In this document: positions 11,575-24,500 of the stretch, piece after piece
How positions within the stretch are numbered: the first letter of the stretch is position 1
Layout: every line of letters starts with the position of its first letter
Source: Glandiceps talaboti
Taxonomy: Eukaryota > Hemichordata > Enteropneusta > Spengelidae
Length of the DNA stretch: 64,000 bases
Direction: 5' to 3'
Assembly (NCBI RefSeq): GCF_964340395.1
Contig: NC_135555.1
Location: 6,074,501 to 6,138,500 of the forward strand
The notes under the pieces: generated by a model
Database searches by the model: none
What the model saw: only the letters and a program-made list of their open reading frames with translations
What the model was told of the DNA's origin: nothing
Translations under genes and position numbers: made by a program

Positions 11575-12333
11575 AATGACTACATCAGAATGACGACTGT
11601 GCCGGTGTAGTTCACAGAATGATACCACTGGTTTTGCAGTAGTCAGAAACATATTTGGACAAGAGTAGCTAAAATATTTACATCTGTTCAGCAATTTCAT
11701 TTCAGAAAAATCCACTCAACTTAGCAATTCAGATCTGCTTCGCCTCCGTCTATTTGCTATAGCGTTTCAGGAATTGTAGCGTTTTTCCCAGTTAAACATC
11801 GGAACGAAAAAACCCACAAAAACTGAAGAAAACATCCTCAAAATCACATTACGTTACAATTACAAATGTATTGCAGCTGTAGCAAAGCTAGTTCTGCCCT
11901 TACGGAAGGCATTCAGTTTACATCTTTGGTGGAAATTACCAGCGCTTTTATGTTTGCCAATACACATAACAGCACAATTCTAGAGAAATCCATTCAGGTT
12001 AGAGACTACATGACATAGCTATGTTTCACATTTCATATCACATTGCTGTGGAGCAGTGAAGTTCCACACGCTATCCTGTACTCGTCTAGGCAAAGCACCA
12101 TAGTACCTGCATAGCACCCTAATCGTAGCGATTCTAATGCTTGGATTCGTAAAACAGGGTTATTCAATGTTCAGAACATATTGCAACCTGTCACAAGAAG
12201 ATCGAGTGACACGCACAACTAGGGGATATAGAACGGAGTATTATATTGTATAAATGAGACAACGGAGAACATCATATCATATAACTGAGAGTGTTGTATT
12301 TCACCAAAATATTACATGAAATAAAAAGAACAC
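11575..12333 (+). repeat. Dispersed repeat family A, copy 3 (uninterrupted)
   Basis: The most complete copy: TTTTGCAGTAGTCAGAAACA block, TTGCAGCTGTAGCAAAGCTA block, GGAAGGCATTCAGTTTACAT block, the empty LINE target GGAGCAGTGAAGTTCC near 12050-12065, then the AACCTGTCACAAGAAGATCG block. It ends at AACACAATA, where a TIR element is inserted or joined. Confidence 0.7.
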
Positions 12334-12603
12334 AATAAGGCCGGGATCAGAATTTACGGGGGGGGGGCACGAAAGCAATTGAGGGTTCAAAGGGAGGGGG
12401 GGCATGAAAATTATGATGGTCTGATGGTACCCGAAATATTTTGCTCTTGATTTGAACCGAATTAAACCTCAGGAGCGGTCGTTTACCGAGTAGATTAAAA
12501 AAATTCTCACGGTTTCACCGCAATTACTTCTGCAACCTATGTTCAGTGATACGTTAGGTGACAGCCATGCGAATGCCTATGTGTACGTGTATGCCTTCCT
12601 CTG

Positions 12604-12660
<57 letters not shown>

Positions 12661-13449
12661 CCTTTTTTGAACATTCAAACTTCAGGAGCAGTTGAGTTGT
12701 TTACTTTGTACTTTCCAAATTGTTCACTTCATTTACCTACCATACATTTAATTATGAGGCAGTCAATAGCCAAGCGAATGTGTGTCTGCCAATATATCTG
12801 TGTATAAGTTTAAGTGTAGGTAATATATATATAGCAATACAGTTGTACAATAATGTATTAAGAGTAAAATTTGGGTACTGAAGACAATTTTCAAGTACTC
12901 TATGGCTTCCGGCGATAATGTGTATGCTTTGAAATTGTATGTTAATAAATGGCCTCCTACATGTTCCTATTTTCAAAAATGTGCTTGCCGTGGGAGGGGA
13001 TACCCCTTCCGACATCCTCCCCACAAGTTATCATGGTGATGCTGTTTCTGCCAAAAATTAAGATTGAAAAAGAAAACTCTGCTGGCTAAGTATTTCCAAG
13101 TACATGTTATCCCAATGTGAGACCTTTTTCGCAAAGCCGACATCTATTTGTAAAGAAATATCTTCGCATGTTGTGTATGGACGGTGAAGTTGATTTCCAC
13201 TGTTAGTTTACAGTGTAATGTAGTGTACCATACTGTACATCTCTGAAGTGGAGGGAAGGGGTACTGTATAATAACACATTAAAATATGTGCAGCCGGAAG
13301 GGGGGGGGAGCGACCAAAATATTTTGGTTCATTTCGGCGGGGTCATGAAATATTTTGAGAGCGCGAAAGGGAGCTGCGAAAAAACTTTTGACCAATATAA
13401 TTTCTCCCCATGCAGCCCCCGTGCCGTAAATTCTGACCCCAGCCTTATT
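12334..13449. mobile_element. 1.1-kb element with terminal inverted repeats
   Basis: The left end AATAAGGCCGGGATCAGAAT (then TTACGG) at 12334 is mirrored by the right end, whose reverse complement reads AATAAGGCTGGGGTCAGAAT (then TTACGG), ending at 13449. Only two of 26 positions differ. G-runs follow the left TIR and also occur near 13303. The interior carries a (GTCT)n/(TA)n tract at about 12600-12660 and no transposase frame, so the element is non-autonomous. The target duplication is unclear. Confidence 0.7.
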
Positions 13450-13712
13450 CGATGCTAGGTTTACAATGTTATAATGTACTCTACGTACGTCCATAAATCT
13501 ACTTAGCTTTTAAATCTTTGTTTAAATTTGTTCACTGGTGAAAATTTTTCTAAAGATAGATCAATCACATTGTGTATGGAAAGTCAGCCTTGAGAAATAA
13601 ATGAATATTATCAAATATAACATATGACATGGCGTGCACAACCACATGTACATGGTGAATTAGATGTCTTTCAAAGAGTTTGACAAATACAAGATTGCCA
13701 AACATTATTGAT

Positions 13713-13718
13713 TTTATT
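13713..13718 (-). terminator. Putative polyadenylation signal of the sulfotransferase gene
   Basis: AATAAA on the minus strand, 300 bases downstream of the sulfotransferase stop codon at 14020-14018. No closer candidate hexamer was seen. Confidence 0.4.
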
Positions 13719-14017
13719 TTGATAACTTTTTGGTGGATCTATATGTTTTAGACTGTGACACAACATACTTTTGCTATATCAAGCTATGGGAAGACCACGA
13801 CAGCTATCTTGTGATGGGCCAACGTGGCCATGGCATTGAATGCTTTGCAAACCAGACTCTACATATTGGCCTGAATTTTTTAATGTACCCAAACATTCTA
13901 ACCCGTAGCGAATCTAATAACCATACATTTATTGTCGGTGAATTTCAATGTCGTCGAACTGCTTCGGTGATGACGGAAATCTTCTCTTTTTTCGGTGGTA
14001 AGGCCAATACAGGACGT

Positions 14018-15535
14018 TCAACAGTTCCATATTTCATTTTTCCTGGCAATATTCACACTCATTTTGTGCGATTCTGAATGTAAAAGTTCACAGAATGACG
14101 ATTCGTTGCCATAGACACACAGCCTCCTTACATTATTCCGAAGAGTTTGGAATTTTTCGAGATCAGCTGAAAAATCACCATCATAATTCCGTACCTTTTC
14201 CCAGAAAGTGTTGTTAAAGTATTCGTAAAACATGATATCGTGTGTACCGAACTTGCTTATCATATCTGCCATATCCGTAGTAATTGGAGGCTGATATACG
14301 TGATGAACCTTCATTGGAATGTACACCAAATCTTCGAACTCCCAACACATTAATTTTCTGAGTAGTACCAGTGATTCGTCGTAGTATTCTGTTAACATAA
14401 CCAAGTCAAGTTCTTTGTCTAGTCGTCGTAGTTCTGGTGGTAGTAAGGTGATATCTTTACTTCCCTGTAGGCGAAATCTCCTTAGATATAACTTGAGACC
14501 GTTTAGGCCTTTCTGAATAAATTGGTCATATCTTAATTTTATGTATTCTTTAAGTGGGTTTGAAGAGTTTGGGAAACCTTTGTCTCTTCCAGAAAAATAA
14601 AAAGCAGATTTAAGGCGAGCGTAGGGTGATCTTGCAATTGTTACATACTTGGCATCTCGCGATCGGACTATCTCTTCCATGGCAGGTCGGTTGTAATCTA
14701 TGTGACTCGCCATTATATTGTACCCAGGGAAATCACTGCAATTGTATTCCTTGATAATATAATGCTTTGAAGTTTCATCTTCACTGATAAGAGCACTGAG
14801 ATATGGGTCGACAGCTGCAATAAGATCATGTTTCAAACCATATCTGTAGATAATAGATGACATTGTGCTCCCACCAGTCTTAGCTGTTTTTATGAATACA
14901 ATGTTCTTTTTCGGTAGACATATGGCGTTATCAGTACTACCATTGTCAAGGTTACCGAGTACGGCCGGTTGACTTTCTGCGACCGCATTCTTCTGAACGT
15001 TATTTCCTTTTATTTTTGACCTGTAAAGTAATTACGATTTACTGTGTGAATAGCAAGCATATAAAGCCATCTATCGCCCCCCTTTTCACTGGCTTGTTTG
15101 AAACCCGCACCAAAAATTTAAAAATCACAAGTATTTAAAATGTTAATGAAAGTAATACATAATAGAGAAATATGTTGGCTCCGTAGAGGGGTGAATGCCC
15201 GAGGCCAGGGGTGAATGGTCAAGCGTTCGCACCACCGGACCGACCACTCAGTCCCTACGGAGGCTCGAAAGTATGTGTGTGTGTCGCTGAGAAACTCGCT
15301 CATAATTGATTGCTGTGGGTATACAATGGTTAATCTAGCAGACATTCCCCATGTTGAGGGAATCTTTACAATCCAGGCATGTATTATTAGTCTCATTTTT
15401 CTGAGTTAGTGAAGAACTGCATTGCATCCTCTTCACCCCCCTCTCCCACCTTCATTCAACTAATTAACATCCTTTCGCCCCATCCCACATACTTTATCAA
15501 TTTCAATCATATTGAATTTCGAATGAAATCATTCG

Positions 15536-15621
<86 letters not shown>

Positions 15622-16878
15622 TTAATCAAACGCTGCAAACCCACAACTGTGTCAGTTGATTAACTGTCTGGGCCAATTCTGTGACAAGTGGAAACTTAAA
15701 GCAAACTTTAAGAAAACAAAGGTGGTAACATTTCGAAAGGGAGGTCATAGTTCAAGGAACGAAAAATGGCATTTAAATGGTACGAGTATCGAGGTGGTTA
15801 GCTACTATAACTATTTAGGACTGTTGTTATCATGTAGAAATAAGTGGTCTAAGGCAGTTAGTAATCTAGCTGATCAGGCCCGTAAAGCAATGTTTTCTAT
15901 ATTTAGTTTTGAGCGTAAAGTTGGCGTTATAACCCATGAGGTTTATTTTAAATTGTTTGATAGTCTAATCTTGCCTATTCTTTTGTATGGTTCTGAGCTT
16001 TGGGGATTTCAGCAGTTTATGCAAATTGAAATGGTACAACTTAAATATTGTAAACATTTTCTTGGAGTGCGACAAAACACTACAAATGAAGCGGTACTTG
16101 GGGATTGTGGCAGAACGCCAATTTTTGTAAAATCATTGACGAGATGTATAAAGTACTGGCTACGTCTTACTGAACTCCCCGATAACAGAGTTGCCAAACA
16201 TGCTTATAAATTGATGCTGAAAATTGACGAAAGTGGTCACACGTCTTGGGCAACAGAAGTAAAAAATATTTTGCAATACTACGGTTTTGGTATAGTTTGG
16301 GTGTCACAGGGAGTGGGAGACACTATTTCTTTCGTAACGGAGTTCAGTCAGCGCGTATCCGATATTTATAAGCAAAATTGGTTTTCTGATGTTTGCTCCA
16401 AGGAGTCTTTAAATACATACTGTAATTTCAAGAGCGTATTAGAACCAGAAAAATATTTGTTGCAGCTTTCAGATGTAAGATACAGACATGCATTAGCGAG
16501 GATTCGATGTGGGAGTCATAAGTTACGTATACAGGAAGGTCGTCACAGCGGCTTAAATGTTACTGAGAGAATATGTGAAGTATGTTCAGAGGGTATAGAA
16601 GATGAATTTCATTTTCTATTAGTATGCCCTTTGTATCAAACAGTGAGGGAAGCTTTACTACCTCAGTATTACTGGATATTTCCTACACGTCAAAAGTTTT
16701 TCAATTTAATGAATGTGCAGTCTGCAATATTACTAAGAAACCTTGGTAAATTTATATACAAAGCAATGTACTTAAGAGAGGAATTCTATTCCAGCTAATG
16801 TCATTACACTCTTTCTGCTTGATGTATTATATTATTTTTTGGTCACGTAGGCCTGTGGCCTGTAGTGATAATAAACAT

Positions 16879-16977
<99 letters not shown>

Positions 16978-17217
16978 ACGGAAGGCCAAACAAATGGGGG
17001 TGGAGGGGTGGTGGTTATATTATGATAAATACGGTGATGTAAAGACACGTTTCACTTACGCAATTGATCTGAAATTACAGCCTTCCAAAATGCATACTTC
17101 GACGAAAATCAGAAACAAGACAGCAACAACGAGTATCCGAAATAGTAACACGATACTTCTCCATCGTCCTAGTAGAGAGAAAAGCCATGTTGTTCTCGTA
17201 GTGAAATTGAAACACAT
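14018..17217 (-). CDS. Galactose-3-O-sulfotransferase (Gal3ST-like), 2 coding exons, 386 aa
   Basis: Members of this family (PF06990) transfer sulfate from PAPS to the 3-position of galactose on glycolipids or glycoproteins in the Golgi. Coding exons are 17217-17060 and 15020-14018. The donor is GTAAGT (phase 2) and the acceptor TTTACAG, and their lengths of 158 and 1003 give an exact frame. Exon 1 encodes a short cytoplasmic tail and one membrane anchor (residues about 21-44), the expected type II topology. Residues 97-105 (KTAKTGGST) form the PAPS 5'-phosphosulfate loop. IARSP near 181 is the likely 3'-phosphate site, and [12 protein letters not shown] near 262-273 is a family signature. 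Length is near the usual 400 to 430. The 2.0-kb intron holds a LINE fragment between two (TA)n arrays. The acceptor sugar, and which of the Gal3ST1-4 groups it resembles, cannot be told by eye. Confidence 0.88.
15539..15618. repeat. (TA)n array, 5' side of LINE
   Basis: About 80 bases of pure TA dinucleotide within the sulfotransferase intron, directly before the LINE fragment. A second TA array of similar length follows the element. Confidence 0.95.
15619..16881 (+). mobile_element. LINE 3' fragment between (TA)n arrays
   Basis: A 5'-truncated non-LTR retrotransposon on the plus strand, opposite to its host gene. It carries the downstream part of the reverse transcriptase, a stop codon, a 3' UTR of about 80 bases with AATAAA at about 16870 and then runs into TA repeats. 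It lies wholly inside the sulfotransferase intron. TA repeats on both sides suggest insertion into a TA microsatellite, or a family whose own tail is (TA)n. Confidence 0.8.
15656..16798 (+). pseudogene. C-terminal part of a LINE polyprotein (RT thumb and zinc knuckle)
   Basis: An open frame of about 380 residues. It starts just after where the RT catalytic YADD motif would be ([19 protein letters not shown] is the segment that follows it in LINEs). Then come the [10 protein letters not shown] block and [12 protein letters not shown], and a cysteine/histidine cluster [18 protein letters not shown] near residue 305 that matches the C-terminal zinc-knuckle-like motif of these elements. The catalytic palm is missing, so the protein is non-functional. 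The frame has no internal stop, implying a young insertion. Confidence 0.88.
16882..16975. repeat. (TA)n array, 3' side of LINE
   Basis: About 94 bases of TA dinucleotide, beginning with a CATA transition at the end of the LINE 3' UTR. The repeating Tyr-Ile frames over it are artefacts. Confidence 0.95.
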
Positions 17218-17321
17218 ACATTTGTATACGAAACTAACATTAGCGAGTTCCTACATAGCAGGTAAATCGATTTCAGTTTGAATACCACCCCATCGCTACC
17301 CATATTGCGGGTCCCACTCTC

Positions 17322-17381
17322 CTACCACCACCACCACCACCACCACCACCACCACCACCACCACCACCACCACCACCACCA
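17322..17381. repeat. (ACC)n microsatellite
   Basis: About 60 bases of CAC trinucleotide, some 100 bases upstream of the sulfotransferase start codon on its transcribed side, so it may lie in its 5' UTR or promoter. Confidence 0.95.
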
Positions 17382-20097
17382 AACCGAATTTCGTTTGACT
17401 TTGATAAGCTAAAATATCCCTTAAATTACTAGAATATTTCATTTTTCTCAGCAGTGGTATTTCCACTTCACGCAGATTTTTTTTCTATAAGTGATGCGAC
17501 AGCAGCATTATATTCAACTTGTCAGAATTTGGATCACCATACATTCAGACATGTGTATTTTTCCGGTTAATAGTAAAACGACAAACTTCAAACACGATGC
17601 TATATATTGTCCATTTAGACGCGTTTTTACTTTGTGGCATGAACAGTTGTAGAGTCACGCTACAAATATAAGTAAGGCAATAATTTTGTTTTGTAATGAA
17701 GGAAAAAGAACGTCAATTAATGTGAGCCCTACCTTTAGAATCGGAATAAGAAACCCCATGTACCTGGTTATTTCCAGTCATCTTTTTAACTGCTCTATGT
17801 CACAAACAGCCTCTAGGGTATGACTTTCAAATATCTGCTTTTTAGAATAGACTCATCAATAGATTCATCATTGTGGGCGAGCCACGACATCAATTGGTGG
17901 CGCGCCCTCAACGACAATTAATTCTTCCAGTAAGTAATTAATTACCAACAAGTTTATACCCGTAGTATAGCTGTGGAAAGTTGTCATGCCGAACTAGAGA
18001 AAATGAAATATTATATCAAGGAAAGCTAGAATACATAAAAACAACTGTACACCACGGGTGATAGTGGGGATTGATGAAATACACAAATTTGAATGACAAA
18101 GCCAGTATTTTTCCCAAACTGATAAGCCTACTGGTAGGTGACTTTAAATAAACAACATTGAATCACTCTTGTCTTCTTTTCTTGCTTATATACTTGTAAG
18201 TCGAAACGAACTGGCGAACGAACACAGTGTAGACGCAGGCGATTTTGATGGGATTGCTGGAAATAAGGAAAATATCACACGAATTCTGCTACTGCAAATG
18301 TATCAATATATATACTATAGGATAATATATGTCAAAAAATCAATATTTTAAACTCCATACTAGACTGAGCCTAGCCAACCTGTGTGGCGTGAATTTTGTA
18401 AAATTTGGTAGCTGTTGTCTGTAAATTGCGGCCACCGTCCATCAGAAAGTTGTTTGAATTATCTGCTTACAAAATACCAGGTTATTATATGGCTGTGGAC
18501 AGTTAAATGGAATCTCTGTAACCTTTTTCTTCTTCAAAATAGCCACTGTATACTTGTCTCAGGTGCTCCTGGGGAAAGCGCGAACTACAAAACAGCGTCC
18601 TCAACGGTGGATTTGACGATCACACTTTCCGAGTCTATTCGAGGCTATTTCGAAATGACAGAACAGACAGAAAACTTTACTTCGAGAGTTATAAGAATTG
18701 TCAAATGAAGGGAAATCTCTTATGTATCAGTAGAGATACCCATATTACAAAGCCATCGTAGGAAAAGTTATCTTTAGTGTGCTCTGTTGCTTATTTCAAG
18801 ATGGTTCAAATCACGAATAACGGCCGATCTGCCTTTTTCCCAAAGTTCGGAGATTCCTCTTTCGGACATAAATATTGAAGTTACTTTATTAGATATCATT
18901 TCGACATTCGTTACGAAAATTCAGAAGGCTTTTAGAAGAAAAAAATATTGAAAAGACTTTGTGATATTTATTACATGTACTTTACTGCATATATGCGGCA
19001 TGCAATACCCATTTAAGTTAAATGTTTTTGGATGAATATTCAAACATTAAGGGGACAAAACAGAGAGGAATTAAACTTTGACTAAAATCCACAAATTTCA
19101 AAAGTAACTATTGTTGAGGAAGCAATCAAAGACTGTTAAGTTTTTGGATATCAAAAATAATCTTTCACTACAAGGAGGAGAAAAACAAATTTAAACTACA
19201 TTTCCTTGTACAGATCTAAGATTTCATTTTTTTTATTGGCAAGTCAATAAGAAAACATCACAAATAAATTGATACATCAGAAAGAAGACCGTGGCAGTCT
19301 AACGACTATGTTGCGGTTTCCTTTTTATGGTTGGGGGGGGGGGGGTATTAATATTCAAATTTTATGCACGTTTTGGTTGGTTGATCCTTGTCCTGTGTTG
19401 ATTTAGTTCTCAATGTAAGATCATTTGGTTTGATGTTTCCAATTCTTAGAACTATTGTTGGTACATTTATTTGCGTATAGTAGTTGTGTGTATAGATGCT
19501 AGCATGTCGTTTATCTCTCCTACCCAATCAACTTACAGTATCTCTTTGATTTACATGTAGCAACATCTAGTCTCTGACGAACTATTTTGAGTACAGCCTC
19601 ATCACACGCCCAATTTACGAGAGTAAACATTTTAGTACTTTCATTGTCGCAAATTTTATTGAAACTTTCTTTTTTAATTTTATTTCAATTGTAACAAGGC
19701 TGTTATGATTTGATACTAACCACTTTTTTTTCGGGGAATCACACTCATTTAGTTAGCTTAGAGTTACTCTTACTCAGGAATCGCTGGTCATTGACATCAA
19801 CAAAATCAGTAATTAAGCAGTATCATACACTCTTACATACATTAACCTAAGAAAGCACGCTTGTCCAAAAAACAAAGCCTGTTACCATATTTTTTTAAAT
19901 AGTTTTAATGAGTTATTTGCATAATTAGTGATTCCCTTACGGGAGGCATTCAGTTTAAATCTGGTTCTCTCTTGTTTCTCTGCTTCTTATTCTTAGCAAA
20001 ACCAAAGTTTTCATAGTGACTGTCTAAGAATTATGCAGGCAAAATAGTGGACATTCATCCCACATTACATAATCTATTTCCATATTTCCATTCGCAG
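17382..20097. other. Noncoding interval between sulfotransferase and channel gene
   Basis: This stretch separates two divergently transcribed genes and should contain both promoters plus any 5' UTR exon of the channel. No core promoter was recognised. It contains a fragment of repeat family A (about 19240-19300), a G-run at about 19334-19345 and a piece resembling the GGAGGCATTCAGTTTAAAT block near 19940. The 97-residue plus frame at 18415 has no recognisable motif or splice context. Confidence 0.5.
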
Positions 20098-20167
20098 GAA
20101 CAGTAGTAGTATAACGGTATTTGGTACATACAAACACCATGGTAACGAAGAAATCGAAGTGAACAAC

Positions 20168-21526
20168 ATGAAGAACCAAGGAACAACGACAGGACATGTT
20201 AGCTGTAGTGAAGTCCCATCAGGTTCTCACACTAATATCGATAATATGAAGGGTGACTCAAATACCGTTCCTAGTACTACAATTGTAAAAGGAGATTGGA
20301 ATAAAGTAGCGTCTGACCCGAACAACCAAACGCCAGACTTGAGTGCTGAGAGTGATGCTGGCTTCGTTCCTGTCGTCAAAAGGTTTATGGCGAATACGAC
20401 TGCGCATGGAATTCCTCGTGTTGCGGCGGCGGGAAGTAACCGTGGTCGTCTATTGTGGGTGTCCATTTTTGTCATCGCCATGATAGCATTCGTTGTCCAG
20501 ACTTCTTTGTTGGTGACAGCCTATTTAGACTTTGAAGTGGTTAACAAGGTAGGTACTAACAGTAAAATGTTTACCAATTTCGAAGTGTGATATTTTTAAT
20601 ACACAGAGCAGGTTAACATTTTCAACAACAAACGCCAATGACTTATGTTTCATTCCAGAACGAAATTATAGTAAAAATATGTTTTGATTGAAGCTGCCAA
20701 GTGTCTGCGATCAGACACGGTTGTGATACAGTGCATTGCATGTTACAGTTTACTCGCTGTGTTTGATACAACCATGCAGAAACCAATAACAAACTCCACA
20801 TGCTACAAATCAAGATAATGAATACAGTTTCTTGCTACATTTTGTCTCTAGTGAAATGAACTAACATGAGACTATGCAGGTATCAAAACATTGGCGTCCG
20901 TCTGTCTTCATATGGGAAGTTTAATTGGTTTATTTCGATCAGATCAGATGTAGCAAGGTACAAGAAATTGCGATCTTGCTGTCTTAAAGTGTGGAGTGTG
21001 CATGTGCTGTTTCTCATTGGCTTCGAATTCTGCAAGATTTTATCAAACAATTAAGAGAGTGACAGCAACCTACAACGTGCTGTAATGACCACCAAATTGT
21101 ATACCCTCAACTTATACAGTCATAAAGAGTTTAAATTTTTTACTCTAAATTAAAAAATATTCATCATTTTAAATTTTTTTTATTTTAAAAAAAATTAAAT
21201 ACAATACAATACAATACAATACAATACAATACAATACAATACAATACAATACAATACAATACAATACAGTTTTGATTACACAACCAAGACTTTAACCTGT
21301 AAGCAGTGATTGACGTATTCCATTTATTAAAATAATTTGTCTTGCCCACTTAATGAAGTATCTTTTGTATTTTGTTGACGACAGATAAATGTGGTTACCG
21401 AACCCTCTCTACGGTTTCCAAGTGTCACAGTTTGTAATACCAATAAACTTCGACGATCTGCCATAGCTGAGAGTGTCCACAAAGACATGCTGATTGTTGA
21501 CGGTGACGTCATACTGCCTTATTACA
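20168..21526 (+). CDS. Channel exons 1-2: N-terminus, TM1 and first extracellular strand
   Basis: Exon 1 is 20168-20548 (donor GTAGGT, phase 0) and exon 2 is 21385-21526 (acceptor GACGACAG, donor GTACGT, phase 1). Exon 1 gives a polar cytoplasmic tail of about 90 residues, the [10 protein letters not shown] segment with the conserved His-Gly that controls gating in this family, and TM1 ([20 protein letters not shown]). Exon 2 gives [13 protein letters not shown], the classic post-TM1 strand with its first conserved cysteine. The foldback element at about 20731-21085 sits in intron 1 and an (ACAAT)n array at 21197-21266. Confidence 0.88.
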
Positions 21527-24500
21527 GTACGTTCTCAAATTATTAAAATAATATTCAAAAGACGGTATTTTCTAAAGTTGTAAAACTTTTGTTTTCGTAA
21601 TACTTAAGCCCACTGACAAGTGTTAGCACTTGTATTTAAAAAAAAAAACCACACACACATTTGGATTGCCTCAAATTCGAATCTCGGTACATGTACTCAG
21701 TTCATTATCATAACATTAAAGGTGTTGAGTCAGTGAAGGCTCTTGCAATACGTATTACGGTACTGAAAATTGCAAGTACACCAAATTTTAAGGCGAGTTA
21801 AACCTGTAAATCAAGACCTGTAAAGAAATTGTATTCCACAATTGACTTGAACATTCATAGACAGCAGCAACTCACAGTAACTCATTTCGGATATCTTCAT
21901 TTGTATAGATATAGACATGATATACACTAATTCGTTTCATAATACATGTACTTAAAATGATTGGTGATTTATAGTATCGAATTGTTTATGAACATTTTGC
22001 GCCTTTATTCTACTAACCTTAGTGAATCATTGCATTAACTGAAACCATTGTAGGGTAATATGACTATGAGTGTGCTGGTGTCTTTAAATATTCCCAGGTC
22101 CATGCATACAAGGTGATTTTGCTTGTACGAGTGGTTTGTACTGTATTAAGCGATTCTTGGTCTGTGACGGAGTGAGACATTGCAAAGGTGATAACAGTGA
22201 CGAAGAAGGCTGTATATACGGTAATTATAGTACAGGCATACATAAGTTAATCTAATATGTTCTCACACAATACGAAAGTTCAGAGCACATGCGATAATAA
22301 ATTGAGAAAACGGATAATTATTATCATGAATATCCATCTGACTTTCAAAATATGCCGCCTTTTCAGCACTCTATTGGATACATATTAACACTGAACCATG
22401 AGGGGATGGCCTTCACTGGACTTCTTGGGAAGTGTTTATATAAAAACGTGTCTGTTGTTTTCATCCATCTGGTTATACTCCATTTTCTATAGTTTTAACA
22501 TTTGTTGATCGATTTCTCGTTACTGATTCTAATATTGGTATCAGTAATATAATTACATCATTAATAGCATACTAAATTCGTCTAATTTCATCCAAGACTA
22601 CACATTCGCCAAGTATTGCATGGTTGTATCTAACAGAGCAAGTGAACGTGAACAGTAACGTGACACGCGCTGTACGTACACATTTTACTGGATTACTTTT
22701 GAAAACACAGACAAGTGTACAAACTGATACAACATTGCATGGATTACAGGTGAATGTGGTAGTGACCAATTCCGATGTGCAAGTGGCAGTTTCCTGGGAC
22801 CATGCATACCACAGTCCTACTATTGTGACAGATATATACATTGTTATGAAGGCGAAGATGAGAATAATTGTGGTAAGTAAATTGTCAATTAAATCGAAGA
22901 AAACTATAAGTTGACTTTACTGTAATCTTGAATAATGACGTAATAAAATGTCTAGAAGATAAGATACCCGGTTTCACTCATATTGGGGTTTTCTATGCAC
23001 AGAAAGTCATTTGCCGCTTTAAACACTGTCTGTCACTGAAAGTGGTGTGGAGCAATTTAGGAGAGTTTCACTGTACAGACAAATAAAGTGCTTCATTGTC
23101 ATTTGTAGCATGTATACTGCGACCTTGACCTTCGGAGTATTATATTAAAAATTGTAATTACATAATTATCTTATTTTTGATAACAATTGTATTTCTTGGC
23201 CATGTAGAATGCAAGAGTAGGGAGTTCAAATGCGAAACCAAAGGTGGTTGTGTGTCTAAAGACAAACGCTGTGATGGAACTAAAGACTGTTTAGATGGAT
23301 CAGATGAATCTGGCTGCCCTAGTAAGTACAAATAATTGCCGTTTAATTTGTTGATCTAATGCATGATACAATCAACAATGGATGATTTTTCTTCATATTT
23401 CATCTCGGTCATTGTATGTCTGTTTTTTCTTTAAGGTAGTAATAATTGTGACGGCGATTCCAGATGTCACGCCGGTGTGTGTCCACAATGCTGTGCTACA
23501 GGATTCAAGTGTAACTCCAGTAAGTGTATTCCCGACGAGTTTCACTGTGATGGTTATAATGACTGTGGCGATTGGTCGGATGAGGTGAACTGTACAAATA
23601 ATTCCCCAACGACTGTGGGTAAGAATAATTTCAATTGTTGTCCTTTTCCAAGAATGATATCTAGGATTGTAGGAATGTTCGTTAGAAACCCTTCCATACT
23701 TTACATGAAGAGTCAGAATCATATTTCAAATTAATGACACCAGGGAAGATCACCGTTGAACCTTAATATGCCACTGAAATTGAAGTTGTATTAACATGGC
23801 CTGTGGTTGCTTTCCTCTTTTTAACCGTGAAAAATGACTTTTTAAAAACCGTGCATCCCATCGCATAATAAATAATAGCGGAGCATTTTATATTACGTCA
23901 CGTGATCTATGAAATCAACGTACATAAATAGTTTAAAATGATTTAATTATAACTAGCCGATATGAATCATTAATAACTTCGACACCAAGGGAGAAGTGAA
24001 ATGACATTTATAAAAATGTAACCATCATGTGGAGGCACCAAGTCTTAATTTATATTTGTGTAGTATATATTAATTGTTCTTCACATTTTTCATGGTTTCA
24101 GGGTTTTGTTCCTCGGGTCAATTCAGGTGTTTAAGTGGTCAATGTATCGTACAATACTGGAAATGTGATGGTGAATCTGATTGTTTCGATGAATCTGATG
24201 AAGATTCGAATCTTTGTAGTGATACCGGTAAGTAATAGTTGATTGTTTCTACCAGAGACCAGATTGGCGTTTAAGGGATTTGGCAAATCAATGATCTCAT
24301 TTCATATAAGAACTTATCAATGATCAGTGATATTATTAGCATTGTAGTTCAGCTCTATGGATTTCATATTTTAACAACTTTGCAACATGACCATGAGTTT
24401 TTTCCCCATTTCCCCTATTTGATCTTGTTGATTAAATACGTGTATGTGGAACGCGGGTGGGGATCAAGATAAGTTTTCATTCGACAAAAACTATTTCAGA

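Noticed and set aside
13730-14077. 115-residue plus-strand frame
   Set aside because: It overlaps the antisense of the sulfotransferase C-terminus and has no similarity of its own.
15180-15280. tRNA-like segment with TGAGTGGTCGG and GTGCGAACGC on the minus strand (possible SINE head)
   Set aside because: A-box-like and B-box-like words are present but the spacing and stems do not form a tRNA fold, and no second copy was seen.
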